Virus record (IMG/VR): IMGVR_UViG_3300019886_000014
Coordinates: 1 to 39,237 of that record
Length of the DNA: 39,237 bases
DNA from: a virus
Reading direction: 5' to 3' (one strand)
Shown here piece after piece: positions 1 to 8,865 of the stretch. Below the pieces are notes generated by a model. That model ran no database searches. It was given only the letters and a program-made list of their open reading frames with translations, and was not told the DNA's origin. The number at the start of each line of letters is the position of its first letter. Within the stretch, counting starts at the first letter, position 1. Both the position numbers and the translations under genes were made by a program.

Positions 1-13
1 CATCACCAGGAGT

Positions 14-158
14 GGTGACATATCTTCTCCTTTTATATTGTTGCAACTATCGCGTAAAAAAGATGCACAGCTGCCACCGCTCCTGGTGATGCCGTTATAG
101 ACCCCGTGCTATTTGAAAGATACAAAGCTCCATTATTAAGAGTAGGACGTGGACTACT
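14..158. repeat. Terminal direct repeat, left copy
   Basis: These 145 bases recur at the right end (39093-39237) in the same orientation. The only difference is A at 138 against C at 39217. The left copy carries the end of the 503-residue fibre gene and the ATG (bases 19-21, minus strand) of the next gene, whose body lies only at the right end. Gene order is therefore continuous across the junction, which shows a circular or circularly permuted unit of about 39,079 bp. Confidence 0.95.
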
Positions 159-1544
159 AGTTGAGTATGATGGTTGTTGAGCTCCTAAGTTGTGAATTCC
201 AATATCTAATGTTTGCCCAGAAGACATGTTAAATATACCAGAACATGCAGCAGCGACACCTGCATATGCAGCGCTAGTTTGCAGACCCATTCTCATTCCA
301 CCTACTCCAATACTAAAAGTAGCAACACCCACCTCAAAGGCCCAAGAAGAGATTATGTAACAAAACCCTACGCCAGCAGCAGGAAGTATTTGAAAAGGAA
401 TGCCAGAAGAGCTTATAACATCTGTTCCTGTCATTGGAACTCTTATATATAAAGTAGACCCAGCCCCTGGAGCCGCCTGAAAGCTTGGAAGGGTTGAAGA
501 ACCATTGCTTGTTAAAACATAGCCAGCGGTTGAGATTCCTGTATCTGCAGATTGTAAAGCTCCAACACTTGTTGTGCCTCCACAGATTGGCGCGTATTGT
601 GTGAAACTTGTTTTTGAGGTTCCGCCAAAAGGAACTGTGATCGTGCTGGCATTCCATGTGCCCGTTGTTACCGTGCCAAGTGTATTTATTGAAGTTTGAC
701 CAACATAATTTGATGCGATATCTATAATTGGATTTGAAGCGGTGCCAGAAATAGTTATCCTATTTGCTGTTCCTGTTACAGTAGAAACGCCGCTGTTAGT
801 ATCAAGAACGGTATACCAGTCCGTGCCATTGTCTGTTAATTCAATTGCTCCTATCTGTGTATTAAATCTTATAGAGCCGGCTATTGCTCCTCTTTGCGCT
901 GTTGTTCCAGATGGTAAAGTAACAGCCGCAGTTCCTGGTAGAATCGGATCTGGATCTATGGATATAGTGACGTTTCCAGTTGGAGCTGATACTACAATCT
1001 GATTTGCTGTCCCAGTTAAGGTGGTTACAGCGCTCGGGCTTCCTGTTGTAAATGGAACCCATGTTGAGCCGTCTAGTGTACCCTCAAAAACTGAAGTCTG
1101 TGTATTAAATCTTATGCTACCAATTACTCCAGCTTGTTGAGCTGTTGTTCCTTTTGGTAATCCTACTGATCCTGTTCCAGGTAATCTTGGATCAGGATAA
1201 ATTGATATAACAACATCACCAAAAGTTGGGTTTGCTATTAATTCATTAACGGTACCTGTTACTGAATTTACAATGTTTCCGCTGAACTGTGGAACCAGGT
1301 CCCAGTGTGGTCCCATCCCAACTCTAACAAACTCATAAAATCCCGCTCCTAATGTTGATGTTGGTGTTTCACGTGTAACTACTAAGGCCACATCTCCAGG
1401 ATAGATACCTTGTGGATTTGCAAGCCAATCTATATATCCGGTTTGTTCGACAACGCTAACTGGGTCATCTGTAAAAATATAAGTAATCTTTGGATTGACT
1501 CCGCCCTGTCCTGGCGAGTTTACTTGATAAGATAATACTGGCAT
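33..1544 (-). CDS. Tail fibre-like protein, 503 aa
   Basis: Probable distal fibre or host-contact protein. Residues 1-90 form an N-terminal domain shared with the products at 2959-4032 and 38366-38857 (a T/ETDD..S.V...GY pattern). About 2.5 repeats of roughly 75 residues follow, built on VTGTAN...IS.DP..PGT and GTTAQ..GSIRFNTQ. Next comes a segment with YAPICGGTT, GALQS, STAGYVLTSNGSS and LPSFQ, also present in the 318-residue neighbour and common in phage and giant-virus fibre proteins. The C-terminus is a beta-rich domain of about 130 residues. The start is supported by AAGGAG upstream of the ATG. It is the last fibre gene before the small membrane gene across the junction. Attachment of this domain to the virion is inferred. 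Confidence 0.7.
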   Translation of the reverse strand: MPVLSYQVNSPGQGGVNPKITYIFTDDPVSVVEQTGYIDWLANPQGIYPGDVALVVTRETPTSTLGAGFYEFVRVGMGPHWDLVPQFSGNIVNSVTGTVNELIANPTFGDVVISIYPDPRLPGTGSVGLPKGTTAQQAGVIGSIRFNTQTSVFEGTLDGSTWVPFTTGSPSAVTTLTGTANQIVVSAPTGNVTISIDPDPILPGTAAVTLPSGTTAQRGAIAGSIRFNTQIGAIELTDNGTDWYTVLDTNSGVSTVTGTANRITISGTASNPIIDIASNYVGQTSINTLGTVTTGTWNASTITVPFGGTSKTSFTQYAPICGGTTSVGALQSADTGISTAGYVLTSNGSSTLPSFQAAPGAGSTLYIRVPMTGTDVISSSGIPFQILPAAGVGFCYIISSWAFEVGVATFSIGVGGMRMGLQTSAAYAGVAAACSGIFNMSSGQTLDIGIHNLGAQQPSYSTSSPRPTLNNGALYLSNSTGSITASPGAVAAVHLFYAIVATI

Positions 1545-1554
1545 GTAATCTCCT

Positions 1555-2010
1555 TTACGTTATTGTATTTATAATTGAATAAAACATTGTCACATTAACA
1601 AGTCCATTTCCTGTTATATAAGGCAATGTTGTATTTGATGCATATATTCCAGTATTAATAATGCTGCTTATAGAGCCTGTCAAGTTTAGATTAAGCTCTG
1701 ATGATTGGGTTACTATATTTTGTGTATTGCTTAATAGGGATGGAGAAAACATTGCTATGTTTGCACTGCCGCCATGGATTGTATTTCCATATTGCAATAC
1801 AAAATTTCCATTACCATCTGATCCTGTATAAGCCGGAAGTGTATAAACGTATTCATAAAAAACATCATGAAAAACAATAATAGTATTAGTCCCTTGTGCT
1901 GGTATCATTAATACAGGCGTTGCATACATCGCTTTAATGTTTGCAGAAGACAACACTACTGTAGACTTTATATATTCTACTGGTGAATTTATTTGCGTGC
2001 TTATTGCCAT
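1555..2010 (-). CDS. Small fibre-associated beta protein, copy A
   Basis: This 151-residue protein is one of three tandem paralogues (with 2024-2488 and 2497-2949) that also resemble the C-terminal half of the product at 4053-5009. Shared features are an N-terminal MA..TQ(L/I)N peptide, a strand ending LSSANI..M, then PVL..PAQG, a HDVF.EY motif, an LQYG motif, and a late INTG(I/V)Y(A/I)SN motif. There is no signal peptide or membrane segment. Its place inside the fibre cluster suggests an exchangeable virion tip or receptor-binding module. That role is inferred. Confidence 0.7.
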   Translation of the reverse strand: MAISTQINSPVEYIKSTVVLSSANIKAMYATPVLMIPAQGTNTIIVFHDVFYEYVYTLPAYTGSDGNGNFVLQYGNTIHGGSANIAMFSPSLLSNTQNIVTQSSELNLNLTGSISSIINTGIYASNTTLPYITGNGLVNVTMFYSIINTIT

Positions 2011-2023
2011 TCCTTTGTTCCCT

Positions 2024-2488
2024 TTATGATGTAGTTGTTATCACGGAATAAACCAGTGTTATTTTTGCCGTAGAATTACCGCCAGAATAAGCCGCTGTAT
2101 AATTTGAAATATATACGCCTGTATTTATAACTCCCGTAGTTGTATTTAGTGAAATTCCACCACCGTCAGCTCCATTGGTAATATAAAAAATGCTTTCAGG
2201 CTCTGTAAAAAAATTACTTGTATACGCTAAAATTGGGTGTACATTAGAGTCCGCTCCAGTGCTTCCATACTGTAATTGTGGAGGGTCTCCGTTAATATAT
2301 GTGGTTGTATTAAAAATATATTCATTAAAAACATCGTGAACCATGATACAGGTATGAGCTCCTTGAGCAGCTATTAAAAGTATTCCAGTTGTATGCATTG
2401 ATTGAATATTTGCAGATGATAAAGTTACTGTTGTTGTGAAAACAGGGATAGGGACTGTTGCTGTATTTAGTTGTGTATTAATTGCCAT
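2024..2488 (-). CDS. Small fibre-associated beta protein, copy B
   Basis: This 154-residue paralogue of its two neighbours has LSSANIQSM, AAQGAH, VHDVFNEY, LQYGS and GVINTGVYISN at equivalent positions. Its N-terminus (QLNTATVPIPVF) is nearly identical to that of copy C and resembles the start of the 318-residue fibre protein, as if the small genes arose from that gene by partial duplication. The middle part (about residues 70-115) differs most between copies, as expected for a ligand-contacting surface. Function is inferred from position only. Confidence 0.7.
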   Translation of the reverse strand: MAINTQLNTATVPIPVFTTTVTLSSANIQSMHTTGILLIAAQGAHTCIMVHDVFNEYIFNTTTYINGDPPQLQYGSTGADSNVHPILAYTSNFFTEPESIFYITNGADGGGISLNTTTGVINTGVYISNYTAAYSGGNSTAKITLVYSVITTTS

Positions 2489-2496
2489 TTTTCCCT

Positions 2497-2949
2497 CTAA
2501 GCAGTAGTTGTCACAATAGTATAAAAAAGGCTAACCCTAAATGTTCCGTTTCCAGCTGTATAATTATTTATGGTTGTTGATGCATATACACCTTGATTCA
2601 CATAACTTGTAACCACATCAGAATTTGTAAATGGAACTGTTGGGTCTCCTCCGAAATCACTGGCAGAGCCATTAGGGTCGATATTGGAGTTTGTAATTAT
2701 CAATCCAGAATCAGATCCGGCGCTTCCATATTGAATTGCAAATCCACTTCCATTCGCATAAGGTGTACCACCGTATGCATACTCAACAAAAAAATCATGA
2801 ACAAATATAGTTTTATGAGCACCCTGAGCCGGCACAATCAGCACCGGACTCGTGTACATAGCTAAAACTTGAGCAGACGATATATTCACCACGTTTTTAA
2901 AAACAGGAAAAGGCACTGTCGCGGTATTTAATTGGTTATTAACGGCCAT
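2497..2949 (-). CDS. Small fibre-associated beta protein, copy C
   Basis: This 150-residue protein is the third tandem paralogue. It contains ISSAQVLAM, VPAQGAH, VHDFFVEYAYG, IQYGSAG and YVNQGVYAS. Gaps of 8-14 bases separate the three copies, so they are almost certainly co-translated. The start has AGGTGA a few bases upstream. No catalytic motif is visible. It is most simply read as a trimeric or pentameric jelly-roll-like tip subunit, although the fold is a guess. Confidence 0.7.
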   Translation of the reverse strand: MAVNNQLNTATVPFPVFKNVVNISSAQVLAMYTSPVLIVPAQGAHKTIFVHDFFVEYAYGGTPYANGSGFAIQYGSAGSDSGLIITNSNIDPNGSASDFGGDPTVPFTNSDVVTSYVNQGVYASTTINNYTAGNGTFRVSLFYTIVTTTA

Positions 2950-2958
2950 AATTCACCT

Positions 2959-4032
2959 CTATGCTGTTGTTACGCCGCTACTAAAAACCCAATCTACCGA
3001 CCATGTAGTATTTGCGGTAATGCATGACACTTGAATTGAATCAAAATTAGCTGCTGATGTGATTGTTCCTCCGCTTGAGGTAGCTGACTGTCCTACCTGG
3101 ATTGTCTGGCCTGTGTTCGCTGTTAAAATCCAACCAGCTGCGCCCTTCCCTTTTACTATGACAATGGAGCCTATGGGAGCTGTGGCCGGGAGTGTGATCG
3201 TAGTCTGGCTAGCTGAGCCCACGATATAGCCGGTGTTAACCGCGGCTGCTTGGGTTGTTCCAGCGATATTTGAAAACGTAATTCCGCCTCCACCGGGAGG
3301 GCCGCCATCGGTTAGTAATCCTAAATTAGCTCCGAATACCGCTACATTCCCGACTGTTGGAGGGACTGCACCGTCATAAGCAGCTATATAGACCTCACTA
3401 TTGGTTATTGGATTTGGCAAAAGATAAGTCTTGCTTGCTGCTATAGAAGGATTGTTATAAAGCGTAGAGCTAAAATTTCCATTACTTGCATCCAGTGCGT
3501 ACATAGAAAAATAGCCTGAACTTACGGTTGTTGGATAAGCGGTAAAACTACCCTGAAATCCACCATCTGGAGCGCCAGAACGAATCGAACCTTCAGCTGT
3601 GATGATAGCCCCGGCTGTTACGCTTCCATCTGCTATAACGTTAGCCGTTAAAAGTATGCTTCCATCAGTTGTTACGTCTCCAGGACCTGAAGATATGGTT
3701 CCGTTTGTGTCCGTGAACCGGGCCATTGCGCCTGCCACTGTTGGAAGAACAACCCCGCCACCTCCGGATGCTTGATAACCTTCCATTAATACAAGGCTCC
3801 AGTCTCCTCCAGAATAGGTCATGCTCATTGCGGTTACGGCCTTGTTTGCTCCAGTCCCTGTGCTAACAAGAGCTAAGGCATTCTCGCTAAGCGGTAAATT
3901 TTGATGGGTTAAAACATTTAAGTAACCAGCAGTTAAAACGGTAGATATACTATCGTCAGTTTCTATACGAACAATACTTGGGACTTGCCCAGCATTACCG
4001 ATATCGTTAAAGCTTGTGCTTATGATTGGCAT
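2959..4032 (-). CDS. Tail fibre-like protein, 357 aa
   Basis: The N-terminal 90 residues (PSIVRIETDDSIS..LTAGYLN...ALVSTG) match the start of the 503- and 163-residue products and probably form the common virion-attachment domain. A glycine/serine-rich middle follows. The last 100 residues (GTTQAA.NTGYI, TTITLP, GKGAAGWILTANTGQTIQVG, WSVDWVFSSG) form a domain also seen at the C-terminus of the 405-residue protein at 5020-6237. It resembles beta modules widespread in fibre-like proteins of viruses of protists and bacteria. It is probably a receptor-binding fibre. Confidence 0.7.
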   Translation of the reverse strand: MPIISTSFNDIGNAGQVPSIVRIETDDSISTVLTAGYLNVLTHQNLPLSENALALVSTGTGANKAVTAMSMTYSGGDWSLVLMEGYQASGGGGVVLPTVAGAMARFTDTNGTISSGPGDVTTDGSILLTANVIADGSVTAGAIITAEGSIRSGAPDGGFQGSFTAYPTTVSSGYFSMYALDASNGNFSSTLYNNPSIAASKTYLLPNPITNSEVYIAAYDGAVPPTVGNVAVFGANLGLLTDGGPPGGGGITFSNIAGTTQAAAVNTGYIVGSASQTTITLPATAPIGSIVIVKGKGAAGWILTANTGQTIQVGQSATSSGGTITSAANFDSIQVSCITANTTWSVDWVFSSGVTTA

Positions 4033-4052
4033 TTTATAAATTCCCTTTTATG

Positions 4053-5009
4053 TTAAAGTTGGGTCGGCACCACTATGTATGAAACAATAACGCCTACAGA
4101 ATTTCCTGTTCCTGCGCTGCCAAAGTTTCCACCTGCATTAGATAAATATATTCCTACACCGTCAAAGGTTGCTTTCGTTACAGCATTTAATGCTACTGGA
4201 ATAGCTCGAGACATTACTTTAGCTGATCCAGCAAATTGAGTGGCTGTTATTGCTCCCATAGTTGCAGTTCCTGCACCTGAGGCAACATTCCCATACTCAA
4301 GAACAATATTCGTTGCGCTTCCTACTACAAAGGGAGAAGAACCGTATATATACATAAGCTCCAATGACATAACCACAATCATATTTCCCGTCGTTGGAGG
4401 TCCAATTATTTGGATTGGCGTGGTAAACATATTCTGGAATTGAGAGCCGGTTAAGGTCGTGCTTATAGTATTTACAAACGTAGTCGGGATAGGCTGGAAT
4501 GACGGCAACGCCGAAGAGCCATTGCTTGTAAAAACGTTAGTAGATACTCCCTGCCCAGTAGAGGCTACCTGTAATGCACCGGTTGCTGTGGTCCCGGCAC
4601 ATACCGGAGCATAAGCGGTTGTCATTGTTGCAACACCTGTACCCCCCGTCGTAACGGGTACAGTAAACGGAAGAGTCGAGGTAATACTAGGTACGCCACT
4701 GCCGTTGGTTGCCAAAACCGAATTATTAGCGCTAGTCAGACCAGAAATTGTCGTTCCGCTTGAAGCATAATACCCAAGCTGATTTGCTGTTCCGCTTGAA
4801 ACAACCCCAGATGAGCCGCCTGTAGTTTGCAAAGTTCCAGAAGTAGGAAAAGTTATAGCGGTGTTTCCTGTCAAAGTACCTGCAAATGTAAACGATCCAG
4901 ACAAGGAAGAGTTCCCGCCAACTGTAATGGTTCCTGTATTTGCTACACCAGTTCCGCCAGATGCGGGAGGGATTGGAACCGTATTTGTATTTAAACTATT
5001 ATTTGCCAT
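4053..5009 (-). CDS. Tail fibre-like protein, 318 aa
   Basis: Three parts are visible. The N-terminus (MANNSLNTNTVPIPPASGGTG) ends in the GGTG motif typical of phage fibre repeats. The middle has TVGGNSSLSGSFTF-, NQLGYYAS- and YAPVCAGTTATGALQ-type repeats. The C-terminal 140 residues align with the three small paralogues at 1555-2949 (LTGSQFQNMF..P, IVLEYGNVASGAG, GVGIYLSNAG). It therefore looks like the full-length parent of those modules. No protease or chaperone domain is recognised. Confidence 0.7.
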   Translation of the reverse strand: MANNSLNTNTVPIPPASGGTGVANTGTITVGGNSSLSGSFTFAGTLTGNTAITFPTSGTLQTTGGSSGVVSSGTANQLGYYASSGTTISGLTSANNSVLATNGSGVPSITSTLPFTVPVTTGGTGVATMTTAYAPVCAGTTATGALQVASTGQGVSTNVFTSNGSSALPSFQPIPTTFVNTISTTLTGSQFQNMFTTPIQIIGPPTTGNMIVVMSLELMYIYGSSPFVVGSATNIVLEYGNVASGAGTATMGAITATQFAGSAKVMSRAIPVALNAVTKATFDGVGIYLSNAGGNFGSAGTGNSVGVIVSYIVVPTQL

Positions 5010-5019
5010 TTTTAATCCT

Positions 5020-6237
5020 TTAAGTAATTACAAATGCAGACGAAACCGGGCCATACATACCCCATTCTGAATCCGCGACTATACAAACAAGCGTGATAGC
5101 GTCATATCTGTTTGTAGAGCCAACGGTGCCTCCGGCTGTTGAAGGAGAACCTCCAACATGAATAATTTGTGAAACAGCGGATTGAATAATCCATCCGGCA
5201 GCCCCTTGACCTTGAACGCTTATCATTGAGCTGACTGGGGCAACGGACGGTAAAGTTATCGTTGTGGCCCCAGCATTAGATATGATATATCCGTTATTAA
5301 TATCTGCCAGAGCCGTGGTTCCAGCTACGGAGTTCCATATTAAACCCCCACCTCCAGTAGTAGAGCTAATCATCAAAGAATTAGAGCCAGCGGTTAGGGT
5401 TATACCTGATCCCGCCATTATTGATGCTGCCTGCGGTTGTCCACCGGTAGAACCTATTACCACCTGTCCGTTAGTCAATGATGATGACCATACGGGAACG
5501 CCTGCAGAGGAGGAAACAAGCACCGCACCATTTACTACTGCTGTTTGACCTACGGTGTTACCTGCAACTGCGTATAAGAGCCCATTTATCGTTGTAGTAG
5601 ACGGATAGGTGGTTGTGGACCAGCTGGGCGCCGATGATGCGCCAGAGCGCAATATCTGGCCTGCTGTGGCCGTTCCGGGCAGTATGGCACCTGTTGTAGC
5701 GTTGCTATAAAATATTCCGCCATTACTTGCTGAAAGGCTAGCGCCAGTCCCACCCATCCCGAGGGATAAAGGAAAAGATGGGATGCCGCTAGTTAAGGCT
5801 AATGTGCCTGACGCATCAGGAAGCTCAACTACCAAGGTTCCAACCGATGCTTGACCTTTTAATGTGGTTTGCCCGGTTACTGAGCTTGCAAAAACTGCTG
5901 TAGCAATTTGAGATATGTTTTTAGAGCTATCAAATAAGACTCCATTGATATTTACATTACCCATCATCTTTGAGGAAATGTTTAAATCAATATTAGAATC
6001 AGAGCCTTTTGAAGATATAGTAGGGCCTAATGTAGTATCTGCGTTTTCAAAAGAAATATAATTAACGGCTGAGGAGCCAACACTAGAATAGCCTAACAAA
6101 AAGTTGCCGTCCGCATCCGAAATGCCGGTGCCTGGGAATGTAAACTTTACATTATCTGATGCTCTTAACCCCACAACAATATCGCCTACGCGAACGTTGC
6201 CACCAGATGTGAACTGGCTAAACTTAATATCGGCCAT
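5020..6237 (-). CDS. Tail fibre-like protein, 405 aa
   Basis: The N-terminus (MADIKFSQFTSGG, then VGDIVVGLR) resembles the short linker domains that start many phage tail fibres. Residues 120-260 are alanine/serine/threonine repeats with GGTGASLSASNGG and GQILRSG..SAPSWS, a common collar-type fibre repeat. The last 100 residues share GYII(S), TTITLP, GQGAAGWI and a W-containing tail with the 357-residue protein. It probably forms a trimeric fibre; the neighbouring genes support this. Confidence 0.75.
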   Translation of the reverse strand: MADIKFSQFTSGGNVRVGDIVVGLRASDNVKFTFPGTGISDADGNFLLGYSSVGSSAVNYISFENADTTLGPTISSKGSDSNIDLNISSKMMGNVNINGVLFDSSKNISQIATAVFASSVTGQTTLKGQASVGTLVVELPDASGTLALTSGIPSFPLSLGMGGTGASLSASNGGIFYSNATTGAILPGTATAGQILRSGASSAPSWSTTTYPSTTTINGLLYAVAGNTVGQTAVVNGAVLVSSSAGVPVWSSSLTNGQVVIGSTGGQPQAASIMAGSGITLTAGSNSLMISSTTGGGGLIWNSVAGTTALADINNGYIISNAGATTITLPSVAPVSSMISVQGQGAAGWIIQSAVSQIIHVGGSPSTAGGTVGSTNRYDAITLVCIVADSEWGMYGPVSSAFVIT

Positions 6238-6253
6238 CCTAGCCTCCTAATTT

Positions 6254-6610
6254 TTAGTTATTTGTCCCTACTGCGTATAAGACAATGCTTACATCTGTTG
6301 TAGCCGTGCTACTCAAAAAATGAATCTCATCTCCTGCGCTAACCTCTCTACATAATGGGAAGGCCCCGGTTAACATCTCAGATGTTGAAGCTGCAAAAGT
6401 TGTACCTGCAGTTGCAGCGGCCGCTACATTAAGAGCAACCCATACTTCACCGGCTGCAACAGTTTTGAGTATAGCTTTATATTTAGAGGCTGCCCCAGGA
6501 ACAGTAAAAGTAGTATCAGTAGTAATCGCTAACTTAGCGCTATATTTTAGGTTTGGAAAACGTAAACCAAAATCGGTTACGGTTTGCTGAGCTATGTATG
6601 GTGTAATCAT
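6254..6610 (-). CDS. Small structural protein, 118 aa
   Basis: I do not recognise the family. The protein is beta-rich and alanine/threonine-rich, with no cysteine pair, signal peptide or membrane segment. It lies between the tailspike-like gene and the fibre genes in the same orientation, so a small virion or fibre-adaptor role is likely. The start ATG is followed by ITPYIAQQTVTDFG, and AAAAGGAT stands upstream. Confidence 0.6.
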   Translation of the reverse strand: MITPYIAQQTVTDFGLRFPNLKYSAKLAITTDTTFTVPGAASKYKAILKTVAAGEVWVALNVAAAATAGTTFAASTSEMLTGAFPLCREVSAGDEIHFLSSTATTDVSIVLYAVGTNN

Positions 6611-6630
6611 TTTAAAATCCTTTTAAGTTG

Positions 6631-8865
6631 TTAAGCTATCTTTCCTAATCGACAGTCAGCTGTATAATGGAATCTAATATAAGTCTCATCTGTTCCATTT
6701 TGAACGCCAGGAACTGTTTCTATTACGATCTGTGAGTTTGAGAAATAATACACCCCAAACATTCCATTTGATGTTTGCACCCATCCTATAATATTAGGAT
6801 TGGATCCCGTCTGTAATCCTTGTTCATAGGGATAGCCAATGCCAGTTTCAATTACACCTTTGAATGAATATGTATATGATACCGTAGCAGCCGCCCCAGT
6901 TACAGGCGAATATAAAACTACCGTAGGCGCCACTCTTTTAGGTATATCATAAGTAATACCAAACGAACGAGTTGCAATATCAGTATGAGTTCCATCGCTA
7001 GTTGGATTTGCACCCTGTTGCCTAATTAAAAGACCAGGCAAACTAGCTATTCCAGGATTAACACCTTGGTTATAGCTTTTCTCATAGTAGAATTGGCATT
7101 GAGATAAAACATCAGAGGCTGACATAGCCGCTGGTCTTGTTGGCAAATCTCCCTTATTTAAGGATATTGACACAACATTAATGACCGGAGCTGTAGTCCA
7201 CGAAAAAGTAACAACCATGGCAAACTTATCCGTATCAGACAAGCTTCCAGAATCAACCACTTCCCATCCTGAAAATTGGATGTCATTGGACGTTGTTGGA
7301 GTATTGGCAAACACTTGGGACCTTGCCGTATCTAAATTGCTCCTTCCTACTTCTGTCCATCCAGAGGCTGTCTTGGTAAATGTTCCGTCTATAGCAATAG
7401 TTCCCAATGATGCCGGAAGGATAGGAACCACTGAGGCTGCCGTACCTACAAACAGTTGGGCTTTTACGGTAACAACGCCCGCACTGGCTGTTAAGTAAGC
7501 TGAAATATTAGAGCTTAATTTAGTGTAGAGCATCTCTTTTGCCTGAGCTCCAGTAAGATACTGAATCATATACATAGCATCATTGGCTGAAGCTGGAGAA
7601 AGTTGTAAAGCCCCTGTTATGGCGTTTCTAGCAACAGCTACATTTCCTGCCACGCTATTGCATATAGTCTGGTCCCAAACATAATCTGGGGTTCCAGTTA
7701 CTATAGTCTGAACTGCCCCGAACTGAGCGGGATTTAAAGGAAAGTCCCAGGCAGTAAGAAGGCTTGGAATCGGAGAGGTTGCATTTCTTGGAATATAATA
7801 ACTACCCAATAATGCTTGGTCTCTATTGGCCGAGGCTTCATCATATTCAAATACTGGCGCCGCTATTACTCCAGAAGAAGGAACCACCTGCACGCTACTA
7901 ATTTGAACTTTTGAGTTTGGTGAAAAGGATATGTAAATATCTATATACCCAGATGTTCCGCTATTAGCATCATCTGATAAAGGCATAGCTATAACGCTTG
8001 AACCTGTATACATAGTATATGGATCGCCAGTGGGAATAAGCTTATCAAAAATAGTAGTTAAAGGAGTGGCTCCAGAGGATGGATGATAATACATTTGAAT
8101 TGATGTGTCAGCTCCAAGCTCATTTCTAGCCAAAATATTAGCAGATAAAAATACGCTTTTAGCTACCGTGCTAGACCATAGGCCTGAATTCGTATTAAAT
8201 CTTTGAGATAAGTAACAGAAAGTAACTCCAGAGCTTACTTGAACCTCAATAACATAAGGAGGGCTAGTAGGTACTGTAGATGATCCGGCTACGGCAATTC
8301 TTTGAACCGTTACAGTTCCCGTTCCCGATATTACAAAGTTCCAATCTGGAGCAAAAGCAAAAACCTTATCTGTATCTGAGCTTACAGTATAGGTAGTTGT
8401 CTGAGGCGTTAACCCGGGAACATCATTAATAAGAATCTTTGTAAATTGAGGATTTGAGACCTGATTTTGAACTGGTGCTCCAGATTCTCCATCTACCTGG
8501 TCAGCAACCACTCCATTTGGCCATGCCTCACGGGTAAACTGGTCAACCCCAACGTCACTTTCTACATCGACATAATACAAATCGACAGTAATGCCGTCGT
8601 CAAGATAAGGATAGTAATAGATAACAACATTATCGCCTCCATTGTTTTGTGGTGTTCCAACTGAGCTAAGGGTAACTGGGTTATCCAACTCAACATATTG
8701 ATAGTTAGGAGGAGAGCCAGTTAATTGATATACGGTTTTCTTAGTTGATCGCGCAACATCTCTATAAAATGTTAACTTACCCCCAGATAAAGGCAAACCA
8801 GAATCTTTATCGACAAAAATCTGCTCTAACGGTCCGTCAGTTATATAATGTGGATCTAATGCCAT
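6631..8865 (-). CDS. Tailspike-like protein, 744 aa
   Basis: The N-terminus (residues 1-120: TDGPLEQIFVDKDSGLPLSGGKLTFYRD, here cited in part) follows the pattern of the P22-type tailspike head-binding domain, in which a short beta domain carries a GKIY-like strand. Beta-rich repeats with many W/Y residues follow. The C-terminal 130 residues begin with a QCQFYYEKSY motif found at the end of several phage tail proteins. No catalytic site of a glycan hydrolase or lyase is identified. The start codon overlaps the stop of the upstream ejection gene (TAATG), implying coupled translation. Adhesion or receptor contact is inferred. Confidence 0.7.
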   Translation of the reverse strand: MALDPHYITDGPLEQIFVDKDSGLPLSGGKLTFYRDVARSTKKTVYQLTGSPPNYQYVELDNPVTLSSVGTPQNNGGDNVVIYYYPYLDDGITVDLYYVDVESDVGVDQFTREAWPNGVVADQVDGESGAPVQNQVSNPQFTKILINDVPGLTPQTTTYTVSSDTDKVFAFAPDWNFVISGTGTVTVQRIAVAGSSTVPTSPPYVIEVQVSSGVTFCYLSQRFNTNSGLWSSTVAKSVFLSANILARNELGADTSIQMYYHPSSGATPLTTIFDKLIPTGDPYTMYTGSSVIAMPLSDDANSGTSGYIDIYISFSPNSKVQISSVQVVPSSGVIAAPVFEYDEASANRDQALLGSYYIPRNATSPIPSLLTAWDFPLNPAQFGAVQTIVTGTPDYVWDQTICNSVAGNVAVARNAITGALQLSPASANDAMYMIQYLTGAQAKEMLYTKLSSNISAYLTASAGVVTVKAQLFVGTAASVVPILPASLGTIAIDGTFTKTASGWTEVGRSNLDTARSQVFANTPTTSNDIQFSGWEVVDSGSLSDTDKFAMVVTFSWTTAPVINVVSISLNKGDLPTRPAAMSASDVLSQCQFYYEKSYNQGVNPGIASLPGLLIRQQGANPTSDGTHTDIATRSFGITYDIPKRVAPTVVLYSPVTGAAATVSYTYSFKGVIETGIGYPYEQGLQTGSNPNIIGWVQTSNGMFGVYYFSNSQIVIETVPGVQNGTDETYIRFHYTADCRLGKIA

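Noticed and set aside
1-12. Inverted copy of 80-91 as a biological inverted terminal repeat
   Set aside because: It is only 12 bp, is absent from the right end, and interrupts the direct repeat. An amplification or assembly chimera is simpler.
33-6237. Diversity-generating retroelement acting on the fibre genes
   Set aside because: No reverse transcriptase and no template/variable repeat pair with adenine-specific differences was seen.
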